Positions 9,058 to 14,989 of a stretch of DNA of 14,989 nt are shown piece after piece. Every line of letters begins with the position of its first letter. Position 1 is the stretch's first letter. Under the pieces are notes generated by a model. The model saw nothing but the letters and a program-made list of their open reading frames with translations. It searched no databases and was not told the origin of the DNA. The translations under genes were made by a program, and so were the position numbers. Source of the stretch: Ignavibacteria bacterium (GTDB taxonomy: Bacteria; Bacteroidota; Ignavibacteria; Ignavibacteriales; Ignavibacteriaceae); contig JAOTUT010000007.1 in assembly GCA_029863735.1 (NCBI GenBank), positions 1 through 14,989 on the forward strand. The letters are read 5' to 3'.

Positions 9058-9085
9058 AATTTAATAAATGTCTAGTATCTGTCAA
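9058..9085 (-). promoter_or_regulatory. Predicted promoter of the MerR-type gene, possibly leaderless
   Basis: The minus strand carries TTGACA (9085-9080), a 16-base spacer and TAAATT (9063-9058). The ATG at 9052 lies about where transcription would begin and has no Shine-Dalgarno. GACA-core repeats cover the -35 and spacer, which implies autorepression. Confidence 0.45.
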
Positions 9086-9086
9086 A
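9065..9086 (-). repeat. Two tandem 11-bp GACA repeats over the MerR-gene promoter (candidate operator)
   Basis: On the minus strand TTTGACAGATA (9086-9076) is followed directly by CTAGACATTTA (9075-9065). Both fit YTNGACA at exact 11-bp spacing, the same architecture as the repeats at the sigma-factor promoter. Confidence 0.6.
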
Positions 9087-9179
9087 AATACTAACTAAGT
9101 GTAAAAAAATAATTTTAAGTTAAAACCACCATTTTTAACGAAATTTCAACAAAAAGAGTTCCCTTTGAAAATTCTTTTA

Positions 9180-9190
9180 AAGTTGTCTAA
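9180..9190 (-). repeat. Single GACA-core half-site upstream of the sigma promoter
   Basis: The minus strand reads TTAGACAACTT, which fits the YTNGACA core. It lies 8 bases upstream of the tandem pair and points the opposite way. Confidence 0.4.
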
Positions 9191-9197
9191 GAAAATG

Positions 9198-9219
9198 CTT
9201 GACAAATGCTGGACAATAT
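9198..9219 (+). repeat. Tandem 11-bp GACA repeats over the sigma-factor -35 (candidate CarH-type operator)
   Basis: CTTGACAAATG (9198-9208) is followed directly by CTGGACAATAT (9209-9219). A degenerate third 11-mer, CTAAGAAAATG (9187-9197), precedes them and matches the first at 7 of 11. The best-studied CarH operator, from Thermus thermophilus, is also made of three tandem 11-bp repeats overlapping a -35 (from memory). Here the first repeat contains the -35 TTGACA itself. Confidence 0.65.
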
Positions 9220-9227
9220 ATTATGTT
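9199..9227 (+). promoter_or_regulatory. Predicted sigma70-type promoter of the ECF sigma operon
   Basis: TTGACA (9199-9204), a 17-base spacer and TATGTT (9222-9227). Transcription would start near 9234, inside the inverted repeat 9226-9248, leaving a leader of about 45 bases. Confidence 0.5.
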
Positions 9228-9248
9228 TGTCTAGAACATTTAGACAAA
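9226..9248. repeat. Perfect 8-bp inverted repeat at the sigma-gene -10/start site
   Basis: TTTGTCTA, seven bases, then TAGACAAA. Each arm contains the YTNGACA core, in opposite orientation (CTAGACAAACA on minus, TTAGACAAATT on plus). It overlaps the predicted -10 and start, so a bound regulator would block the promoter. Confidence 0.6.
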
Positions 9249-9266
9249 TTATAAACAAACATTGAT

Positions 9267-9272
9267 AAGAGG
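9267..9272 (+). promoter_or_regulatory. Shine-Dalgarno of the ECF sigma factor
   Basis: AAGAGG lies six bases before ATG 9279 and supports that start. Confidence 0.6.
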
Positions 9273-9278
9273 CCTAAA

Positions 9279-9869
9279 ATGAACAATTACCATAATAATG
9301 AAGATTCTTTAGTAATTGAAAACTCTAAACACGATGAATTCAGAAACGAGGCATTACCGCACGAGGATGCTTTATACAACTATGCATTGAAAATTTCTGG
9401 TAATACAGATGATGCGCATGATCTTGTTCAGGAAACTTATTACAAAGCTTACAGGCACTTTGATAAATTCGAGAGTGGTACAAACTGTAAAGCCTGGATG
9501 TTTATGATCTTAAAAAACTCATTTATTAATGATTACAGAAAATCAAAACGCGAACCCTACAAACTTGACTATGAGCAGATACAGAACTTTTATGAAAATG
9601 TTAAATCAGATCGTGCTCAAACCAATAACCTTGACAAAGATTTTTATAATGATCTTTTGGACGATGATCTAACCGAAGCAATCGACCAGCTTCCATCAAA
9701 AATGAGAGAAGTTTTTCTTCTTTGCGATCTGGATGGAAACAGCTACGAAGAAACGGCAGAACTTGTTGGTTGTCCAATTGGTACCGTAAGATCCAGATTG
9801 CACAGAGCAAGACACATGCTTCAGGAAACTCTTCTTGATTATGCTAAAGACCGAGGATTTCTTAATTAA
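9279..9869 (+). CDS. ECF-family RNA polymerase sigma factor (LitS-like by context)
   Basis: A 196-residue two-domain sigma factor. Region 2 spans about residues 28-90, with D-D-A-H-D-L-V-Q-E-T-Y-Y-K-A-Y at 44-58 and the W-M-F-M-I-L-K-N-S-F-I-N-D-Y-R-K segment at 73-88 for -10 recognition. An acidic linker follows (110-130). Region 4 spans about 131-183, with S-Y-E-E-T-A-E-L-V-G and P-I-G-T-V-R-S-R-L-H-R-A-R forming the -35 helix-turn-helix. No anti-sigma gene is adjacent; instead the gene diverges from a cobalamin photoreceptor repressor. This matches the LitR/LitS pairing known in Streptomyces, where light control is transcriptional. Its target promoters cannot be told from sequence; the crt genes are the obvious candidates. 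Confidence 0.93.
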   Translation: MNNYHNNEDSLVIENSKHDEFRNEALPHEDALYNYALKISGNTDDAHDLVQETYYKAYRHFDKFESGTNCKAWMFMILKNSFINDYRKSKREPYKLDYEQIQNFYENVKSDRAQTNNLDKDFYNDLLDDDLTEAIDQLPSKMREVFLLCDLDGNSYEETAELVGCPIGTVRSRLHRARHMLQETLLDYAKDRGFLN

Positions 9870-9898
9870 TTTATTCACAATAATAAACAGAGAAAAAA

Positions 9899-11626
9899 AT
9901 GAAAAATCTAAAAACTCTCTTCGCTATCCTTTTATTCTCAGGGATAAACATGTTGTTTGCACAAACAGCAAGATTACAGGTAATTCACAATGCTGCAGAT
10001 CCTGGTGCAGTTTCAGTTGATATTTATTTAAATGGTGGTCTACTTTTAGACAATTTCGGATTTAGGGATGCAACTCCTTATATAGATGCACCTGCCGGTA
10101 CACCCATAAACATTGGCGTCGCTGGTCCTAACAGCACATCTGCTGCTGATACAATTAAAAACTTTACAGTGACATTAACTGCAAATGAAACCTATGTTGC
10201 AATTGCTAATGGTGTGTTGGATCCAAATTCTTTCGCAGTAAATCCTGATGGAAGAAGCACTTCTTTTACATTATTTGTTAAAGCAATGGCTCGTGAAAAT
10301 GGAACTTCATCGGATGTTGATTTCTTTGTATTACATGGTTCAACCGACGCACCAACTGTTGATGTGCTTGCCCGCAGAGTTGCTACTTTAGTTGATGATG
10401 CAGCTTATGGAGATATCACGCCCTATATTACTGTTCCACCTGCATCTTACATTCTTGATGTTACCCCTGGTAGTGATAATTCAACTATAGTTGCTTCTTT
10501 TGAAGCCGACTTAAGTGGATTAGGTGGCGGTGCTGCTGTAGTGTTTGCATCTGGTTTTCTAGATCCTTCTGCTAATCAGAATGGTGAGGCTTTTGGAATT
10601 TTTGCTGCTCTTCCAACAGGAGATGTTGTTCCTTTTCCTAGCGTTGAATTAGCACGCTTACAGGTAATACACAATGCGGCTGATATTGCCGCAGATCCTG
10701 TTGATGTATATTTAGATGGCGCATTACTTTTAGATGACTTTGGATTTAGAAATGCTACTCCATTTATTTATGCACCTGCTGGAGTTGAGTTAAATATCGG
10801 CGTTGCTCCTGGTAACAGCAGTTCTGCAAGTGATACGTTAAAGAACTTTGCAGTTACTCTGCAAAACGGTGAGACTTATGTAGCCATTGCTAATGGTGTT
10901 ATTGATCCTAATTCATATGCTTCAAACCCTGATGGAAGAAGCACTGCATTTACTTTGTTCATTAAGACAATGGCAAGAGAAACTGGAACTGGTAGTGATG
11001 TTGACTTCTTTGTATTACACGGCTCAACCGATGCACCAACTGTTGATGTTATAGCCAGAGGTGTTGCAACTTTAGTTGATGATGCTGCTTATGGTGATAT
11101 TACTGCTTATATTCCTGTTCCACCTGGAAATTATACACTTGACTTAACCCTGGCTGACGGGACTACTTTAGTACAGTCATATTGGGCAGATCTAAGGACA
11201 CTTGGTGGTGGTAGTGCTGTTGTATTTGCTTCAGGTTTTCTAACCCCTTCTGCAAATCAGAATGGTGAAGCTTTTGGACTTTTCTTTGCTCTTGCTGATG
11301 GAACAGTAGGTCAATTTCCAGAGGGTGTTGCCAGTGTTGAAAATATTTCTGATCTAACTCCGGGCAATTATTCACTTGAACAGAATTATCCGAATCCTTT
11401 TAACCCGAGCACAACTATCAATTTTGCAATTCCGAATAGTGAGTTTGTAACTTTGAAAGTATTTAATATTCTCGGAAGTGAAGTTGCAACCTTAGTTAAT
11501 GAAAATCTTGCGCCTGGTGCGTATAGGTTCAACTTTGACGCGCAGGGTTTAGCATCTGGCATTTATCTCTATGAGTTGAACGCCGGAAGCTTCAGAGAAA
11601 TAAAGAAGATGAATCTTCTGAAATAA
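9899..11626 (+). CDS. Secreted DUF4397 tandem-repeat protein with type IX sorting tail
   Basis: A 575-residue protein: signal peptide (1-21, ending F-A-Q), two near-identical modules (about 24-248 and 252-475, period 228 residues), and a C-terminal type IX secretion signal (about 491-575, with Q-N-Y-P-N-P-F-N-P-S-T and a K-x-M-N-L-L-K end). Each module holds two DUF4397-like halves, beginning A-R-L-Q-V-I-H-N-A-A-D and D-V-D-F-F-V-L-H-G-S-T-D-A-P-T, so there are four repeats in all. It should be exported by the Sec system, then moved across the outer membrane and attached to the surface or released. The gap after the sigma gene is 29 bases, implying co-transcription and light induction. DUF4397 has no settled function. 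Confidence 0.9.
   Translation: MKNLKTLFAILLFSGINMLFAQTARLQVIHNAADPGAVSVDIYLNGGLLLDNFGFRDATPYIDAPAGTPINIGVAGPNSTSAADTIKNFTVTLTANETYVAIANGVLDPNSFAVNPDGRSTSFTLFVKAMARENGTSSDVDFFVLHGSTDAPTVDVLARRVATLVDDAAYGDITPYITVPPASYILDVTPGSDNSTIVASFEADLSGLGGGAAVVFASGFLDPSANQNGEAFGIFAALPTGDVVPFPSVELARLQVIHNAADIAADPVDVYLDGALLLDDFGFRNATPFIYAPAGVELNIGVAPGNSSSASDTLKNFAVTLQNGETYVAIANGVIDPNSYASNPDGRSTAFTLFIKTMARETGTGSDVDFFVLHGSTDAPTVDVIARGVATLVDDAAYGDITAYIPVPPGNYTLDLTLADGTTLVQSYWADLRTLGGGSAVVFASGFLTPSANQNGEAFGLFFALADGTVGQFPEGVASVENISDLTPGNYSLEQNYPNPFNPSTTINFAIPNSEFVTLKVFNILGSEVATLVNENLAPGAYRFNFDAQGLASGIYLYELNAGSFREIKKMNLLK
9968..11323 (+). repeat. Intragenic tandem duplication, period 684 bp
   Basis: Unit 1 runs about 9968-10642 and unit 2 about 10652-11323. 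The encoded modules keep register over 228 residues without gaps, with identical stretches such as D-D-A-A-Y-G-D-I-T, while codons differ. This suggests an old in-frame duplication kept by selection at protein level. Confidence 0.85.
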
Positions 11627-11642
11627 ATTATTAGTGTATATA

Positions 11643-11749
11643 ATGAGAAACGCCACTTGTATTCCGAATTGTGATGATCAAATGTTAACTCTGACACGAT
11701 TTTGTAGTAAAGATATATTTGATTTAAGCAATACAAGTGGTTTTCTCAT
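11643..11749. repeat. 107-bp nested inverted repeat between the DUF4397 gene and crtI
   Basis: The outer arms are 11643-11663 and 11730-11749: ATGAGAAA and CCACTTGTATT on the left pair with AATACAAGTGG and TTTCTCAT on the right, 19 pairs with a small CG/A bulge. An inner pair ATCAAAT (11677-11683) and ATTTGAT (11717-11723) nests inside. It could be a MITE-like element, a transcribed hairpin ending or protecting the upstream message, or a regulatory structure. No T run follows, so a plain intrinsic terminator is unlikely. Confidence 0.75.
11691..11719 (+). promoter_or_regulatory. Predicted promoter of the crt operon, inside the inverted-repeat loop
   Basis: CTGACA (11691-11696), 17 bases, TATATT (11714-11719): five of six matches at each box. 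Transcription would start near 11726, giving crtI a leader of about 100 bases that begins with the right arm of the repeat. The -35 has a GACA core but misses the upstream T of YTNGACA. No ECF-type box was identified with confidence. Confidence 0.45.
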
Positions 11750-11825
11750 AAAATATAAATTTAACTGAATCTAATCTTTGTAATGGTTATCTTATTATTC
11801 ATCCAGCATTCTTAATATTAAACAA

Positions 11826-13307
11826 ATGAAAAAAGCAGTTATCATAGGTTCGGGTCTCGGTGGTTTGTCAACCGCTTTAAGACTTTCAAGCAAGGGTTAC
11901 GATATAACCATTCTTGAAAAGCATTCAACCCCCGGTGGAAGACTTAACATTGTTGAGCAGGACGGATTCCGTTTTGATATGGGTCCTTCATTTATGAGCA
12001 TGACTTATGAATTTGATGATTTGTTCAAAAGTGCCGGTGTAGATAATCCTTTAGTAATGAAAGAGCTTGACCCTATTTACCAGGTATTTTTTGAAGGAAA
12101 TAATAAACCTTTCCAAATTTTTAAGGACTTAAAAAAATTAGAGGATGAGTTTAGTGGAATAGAAGATAATCTTGCTGAAAAACTTGAAAAATACTTAAAC
12201 AAAGGGGGAGAATTTTTTCACGATACTGAAGAACAGGTTGTCAAATCAAATTATAAAAATAAACTAGATTATCTCTTCAAACTTTCAAAGGTTCCTAAAA
12301 AACATCTTCCATATCTCTACAGAAGCATGTGGAATGAACTTGAGAGAACATTTGAATCTGATGAAGTCAAAGTGATTTTCTCTCTTGTTGCTTTCTTTCT
12401 TGGGTCTACACCATTTCAAACCCCATCGATCTACTCGTTGCTAAATTATACTGAGATGAAGAATAACGGTTACTGGAGCATTAATAACGGAATGTACAGC
12501 ATCATCAGAGAAATAGTAAGAATTCTTAAAGAACGAAATGTAAAGTTTGTTTATAACACTGAAATTGTTGCGGTTGGAAACAACAATGGAAAAGTTGCGC
12601 AGATGATTGATCAAAATGGAAAAGCATGGGAAGCAGACATTTTTATTTCTAATTCCGATGCAGCTTCTTTTAGAGGAAAAGTACTGGGAAGAAAAAAATA
12701 CAGCTCAGAAAAGCTTGATGAATTACACTGGACACTTGCGCCACTCACAATTTATTTGGGTGTCAAGGGAAAGATTGACAATCTTCTTCATCACAATTAT
12801 TTTTTGGGAAGTAACTTTAAGGAGTATGCGGATAACATTTTCACTTCGTCGATCAGTCCACAAAAACCTTACTACTATGTAAATGCTTCTTCAAAATCTG
12901 ATGAGAACTGTGCGCCAGATGGTTGCGAAAATTTGTTTATTCTCTGCCCAGTTCCTGATCTACGCTATAAAAAATCATGGGAAGATAAAGAGGAACTTGC
13001 AAATAATATTATAGAAAATTTATCGAAAAGAGTAGGATACAAAATTCAACCAAACATTTTAACTAAAAAAATATTGGCTCCAGATGATTGGGAAAAAATG
13101 TTAAATCTTTACAGGGGTTCAGGCTTGGGGCTTGCACACGATTTAGGCCAGGTTGGAGCATTCAGACCAAAAAACAAAGACGAAAAACTTTCTAACTTGT
13201 ATTATGTTGGTGCCTCAACAACACCGGGGACGGGGTTGCCAATGGTTGTAATCAGTTCAAAATTAGTAACGGAGAGAATAGAAAATGACTTTGGAACACT
13301 ACACTAA
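11826..13307 (+). CDS. crtI: Phytoene desaturase (CrtI family)
   Basis: A 493-residue FAD-dependent desaturase that converts phytoene stepwise to neurosporene or lycopene, usually at the membrane. The dinucleotide-binding fold is at the N-terminus: G8-S-G-L-G-G at 8-13, acidic Glu31 ending beta-2, then P-G-G-R at 36-39 and F-R-F-D-M-G-P-S at 48-55. The C-terminal carotenoid oxidoreductase signature is V-G-A-S-T-T-P-G-T-G-L-P-M at about 461-473. Length is usual for the family. The start has no clear Shine-Dalgarno; ATG 11826 puts the FAD motif at the usual distance. The 3' end overlaps crtB by 23 bases. CrtD- or CrtO-like relatives share the fold, but position next to crtB favours CrtI. Confidence 0.93.
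   Translation: MKKAVIIGSGLGGLSTALRLSSKGYDITILEKHSTPGGRLNIVEQDGFRFDMGPSFMSMTYEFDDLFKSAGVDNPLVMKELDPIYQVFFEGNNKPFQIFKDLKKLEDEFSGIEDNLAEKLEKYLNKGGEFFHDTEEQVVKSNYKNKLDYLFKLSKVPKKHLPYLYRSMWNELERTFESDEVKVIFSLVAFFLGSTPFQTPSIYSLLNYTEMKNNGYWSINNGMYSIIREIVRILKERNVKFVYNTEIVAVGNNNGKVAQMIDQNGKAWEADIFISNSDAASFRGKVLGRKKYSSEKLDELHWTLAPLTIYLGVKGKIDNLLHHNYFLGSNFKEYADNIFTSSISPQKPYYYVNASSKSDENCAPDGCENLFILCPVPDLRYKKSWEDKEELANNIIENLSKRVGYKIQPNILTKKILAPDDWEKMLNLYRGSGLGLAHDLGQVGAFRPKNKDEKLSNLYYVGASTTPGTGLPMVVISSKLVTERIENDFGTLH
13271..13276 (+). promoter_or_regulatory. Shine-Dalgarno of crtB, inside crtI
   Basis: GGAGAG lies eight bases before ATG 13285 and within the crtI coding end, which supports translational coupling. 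Confidence 0.6.
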
Positions 13308-14130
13308 AACCAGTTACAAGCTGAGCAAAAAGCTTACTGTTGCATATAGCACTTCTTTCAGCCTGGGCATAAAAGTATTCAAACCGGAATACAGAGATCC
13401 CATTTTTGCAATTTATGGATTCGTCCGTGTGGCTGATGAAATAGTTGATACATTTCATTCACATGATAAAGAACAACTTCTTGAGAAATTTACTGATGAT
13501 ACGTGGGAAGCTATAAATTTAGGTATTTCAACTAATCCCATTCTTCAAGCGTTTCAGAAAGTTGTAAATGATTATAACATTGATCGCAATCTTATAACCG
13601 CTTTCCTTGAAAGTATGGAAATGGATATTACCCGGTCATCTTATAACAGGGAAAACTACGATAAATACATTTACGGATCGGCAGAAGTTGTTGGGTTAAT
13701 GTGTCTGAAGGTTTTTCTTGATGGGAATCAAAAGAGATACAAAGAGCTTGAACATTCCGCGCGAATGCTTGGCGCCGCATTTCAGAAAGTGAATTTCTTA
13801 AGAGATATACAGAGCGATTTGAATGACCGGGGAAGAATTTATCTGCCGGGTGTTCATCATCTTGATTACATTGATGATCACAACAAAGCTATGCTTGAAA
13901 AAGAAGTCGAAGCTGAATTCAAAGAAGCGTTCAGAGGAATTGTTCGCCTTCCGATTACGGTTAAGCTTGGTGTTTATTCTGCATACCTTTATTATTTAAT
14001 GCTCTTCAAAAAAATAAAAAGACTGGATGTTGAACAACTGAAAAGCAGAAGAGTAAGAATTTCCAATTTGTATAAGTTTTACTTGCTGATAAAATCGTAT
14101 TTTGAGGTAAAGGTTTTAAAGTCCACGTAA
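13285..14130 (+). CDS. crtB: Phytoene synthase
   Basis: A 281-residue enzyme of the squalene/phytoene synthase family that joins two geranylgeranyl diphosphate molecules into phytoene, the first committed carotenoid step. Both Mg2+-binding aspartate motifs are present: D-E-I-V-D at 51-55 and D-I-Q-S-D at 174-178, the latter followed by N-D-R-G-R-I-Y-L-P, diagnostic of the family. The Y-S-T-S-F-S-L segment (21-27) and Y-G-S-A-E-V-V-G-L-M (130-139) also fit. Length is normal for short bacterial CrtB. It overlaps crtI by 23 bases and its stop abuts the cyclase start. No GGPP synthase gene is in the window, so crtE must lie elsewhere. Confidence 0.93.
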   Translation: MTLEHYTKTSYKLSKKLTVAYSTSFSLGIKVFKPEYRDPIFAIYGFVRVADEIVDTFHSHDKEQLLEKFTDDTWEAINLGISTNPILQAFQKVVNDYNIDRNLITAFLESMEMDITRSSYNRENYDKYIYGSAEVVGLMCLKVFLDGNQKRYKELEHSARMLGAAFQKVNFLRDIQSDLNDRGRIYLPGVHHLDYIDDHNKAMLEKEVEAEFKEAFRGIVRLPITVKLGVYSAYLYYLMLFKKIKRLDVEQLKSRRVRISNLYKFYLLIKSYFEVKVLKST

Positions 14131-14820
14131 TTGAACTTCGAGTATTTAATATTTAACGCTATTGTTATTAGCGGTCCAGCGTTTTTCGGTTCGCTAAAAT
14201 GCTGTTACGTCTGGAATCACTGGAAGCAAATGCTGATTGCAATTGTCATTCCTGCAATTCCATTTTTACTTTGGGACGCACTGGTAACCGGAGCTCATTG
14301 GCATTTTAATCCTCTTTATGTTTCCGGAATAAAAATTATAAATCTTCCAATTGAAGAGATGTTATTTTTTATTACGGTTCCGTTTGCCTGTTTGTTCACC
14401 TGGGAAATGATAATAAGAAGAGCAAAAGAAAAAAAGCTTAATCTGAATTGGCTGCGAATACTGCTTTACCTCACTCTCCCAGCAGGTATTTATTTTTTTT
14501 CAATCGGGAAACAATATACTGGACTAACTTTGTGCTTTCTATTCTTTGCAAATATTGTTGATCACCTCCTGACAACAAATTTACTTTTTGATAGACGGTT
14601 CTACTTTTACCTTCTGCTTCTTGTTATTTTTACGTTGATATTTAATGGCTATTTAACCTGGCGTCCGGTTGTTACTTACGGAGTTGAATATCAGCTTGAC
14701 TTCAGAATTATTACTATTCCTGTTGAAGATTTTTTCTACGGGATATCTTTACTGTGGATGAACACGAGTCTCTATAAATTTTTATTAAGAAAAAACGGTG
14801 TTGTAAATGTTAACAAATAA
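14131..14820 (+). CDS. crtYcd: Lycopene cyclase, fused CrtYc-CrtYd (heterodimeric-type) membrane protein
   Basis: A 229-residue integral membrane cyclase expected to form beta-ionone rings on lycopene. It has two homologous halves: P-I-E-E-M-L-F-F at 73-80 and P-V-E-D-F-F-Y-G at 197-204 are the paired acidic motifs of the CrtYc/CrtYd family, and W-D-x6-G-x-W-x-F-N-P at 48-61 is typical of the first half. About six or seven hydrophobic segments are visible. The start is TTG directly after the crtB stop; the first internal ATG (residue 34) would remove the conserved N-terminal helix, so TTG is chosen. No good Shine-Dalgarno at usual spacing was found, so it probably depends on ribosomes from crtB. 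Ring number cannot be told from sequence. Confidence 0.9.
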   Translation: MNFEYLIFNAIVISGPAFFGSLKCCYVWNHWKQMLIAIVIPAIPFLLWDALVTGAHWHFNPLYVSGIKIINLPIEEMLFFITVPFACLFTWEMIIRRAKEKKLNLNWLRILLYLTLPAGIYFFSIGKQYTGLTLCFLFFANIVDHLLTTNLLFDRRFYFYLLLLVIFTLIFNGYLTWRPVVTYGVEYQLDFRIITIPVEDFFYGISLLWMNTSLYKFLLRKNGVVNVNK

Positions 14821-14989
14821 ATGGTATTTGGTTTGTCCTTCTGATGAGCTGAAGAACGAAATAAAAAAATATAAAATTCTCGGTGAAGAGATAATTCTCT
14901 TTCGTAATCCTGATAAAACAATCACTGCTTTAGAGGACAGATGTTGTCACAGAAACGTAAACCTTTCGCTAGGTTATTTAGATAAAGAA
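14807..14989 (+). CDS. Rieske [2Fe-2S] oxygenase, N-terminal part only
   Basis: The frame from ATG 14807 stays open to the right edge (61 residues). It begins M-L-T-N-K-W-Y-L-V-C, typical of Rieske oxygenase N-termini, and holds the first cluster-ligand motif C46-x-H48-R followed by L-S-L-G at 53-56; the second C-x2-H pair would lie outside. It overlaps the cyclase by 14 bases, so it belongs to the crt operon and probably acts on a carotenoid or related isoprenoid, perhaps as a hydroxylase or ketolase. That role is inferred from position. Known carotene hydroxylases of the CrtZ/CrtR type are not Rieske proteins. Confidence 0.8.
   Translation, partial: MLTNKWYLVCPSDELKNEIKKYKILGEEIILFRNPDKTITALEDRCCHRNVNLSLGYLDKE

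Noticed and set aside
9053..9085. TTG 9085 as start of the MerR-type regulator
   Set aside because: The codon is part of a TTGACA -35 box and of the GACA repeat; ATG 9052 leaves the normal short lead into the winged helix. It cannot be fully excluded.
9180..9233. TGTCTA elements read as ECF-type -10 boxes for sigma autoregulation
   Set aside because: No GAAC-like -35 was found at 15-17 bases upstream of either copy, and the elements fit better as inverted copies of the YTNGACA half-site.
12607..12882. Plus-strand frame of 91 residues inside crtI
   Set aside because: It is an out-of-frame shadow of crtI, whose own frame carries the family motifs throughout.
1..14989. CRISPR array, tRNA/rRNA genes, transposase
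   Set aside because: No regularly spaced identical repeats, cloverleaf-like sequences, rRNA-like segments or transposase motifs were seen on either strand.

Overview
This AT-rich window fits a member of the Ignavibacteria or a related Bacteroidota/Chlorobi-group lineage. The evidence is a C-terminal sorting tail of the QNYPNPFNPST type (type IX secretion), large modular secreted beta-propeller proteins, Shine-Dalgarno sequences that are often strong, and a compact CrtI/CrtB/CrtYcd carotenoid operon. Taxonomy is inferred from style, not from a marker gene.

Left part (1-5996, minus strand): one uninterrupted reading frame fills the first 6 kb and runs off the left edge. It encodes at least 1998 residues of a secreted modular protein: signal peptide, BNR-type propeller, GATase-like alpha/beta domain, two BACON-like beta-sandwiches each split by a large inserted domain, a YVTN-type propeller and a GWN/GYW repeat. 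Its C-terminus is outside the window. Diverging from it is a secreted S9-type alpha/beta hydrolase (6242-7309), followed by a small membrane-anchored FxLYD-like protein (7547-7960). A 244-base divergent region and a 237-base spacer separate these genes.

Right part (8102-14989): this looks like a light-controlled carotenoid system. A MerR-family regulator with a complete cobalamin-photoreceptor signature (W-x9-EH plus the axial-ligand histidine of E-H-E-L-G) is transcribed leftward. Diverging from it is an ECF sigma factor, followed after 29 bases by a secreted DUF4397 tandem-repeat protein with a type IX tail. The 226-base region between regulator and sigma gene holds seven copies of a YTNGACA core. 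Two pairs sit in tandem at exact 11-bp spacing over the -35 elements of the two divergent promoters, and two more form a perfect 8-bp inverted repeat at the sigma gene's -10/start region. This is the arrangement expected for a CarH/LitR operator.

Downstream come crtI (phytoene desaturase), crtB (phytoene synthase), a fused CrtYcd-type lycopene cyclase and the start of a Rieske oxygenase. These four overlap or abut, so they are probably translated as a coupled unit. A 107-bp nested inverted repeat separates the DUF4397 gene from crtI and carries a sigma70-like promoter in its loop. The working model (inference) is that dark, AdoCbl-bound regulator represses itself and the sigma factor; light releases it; the sigma factor then drives carotenoid genes, with the DUF4397 protein co-expressed. 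No tRNA, rRNA, CRISPR array or transposase was seen. No stretch longer than 300 bases lacks a gene.
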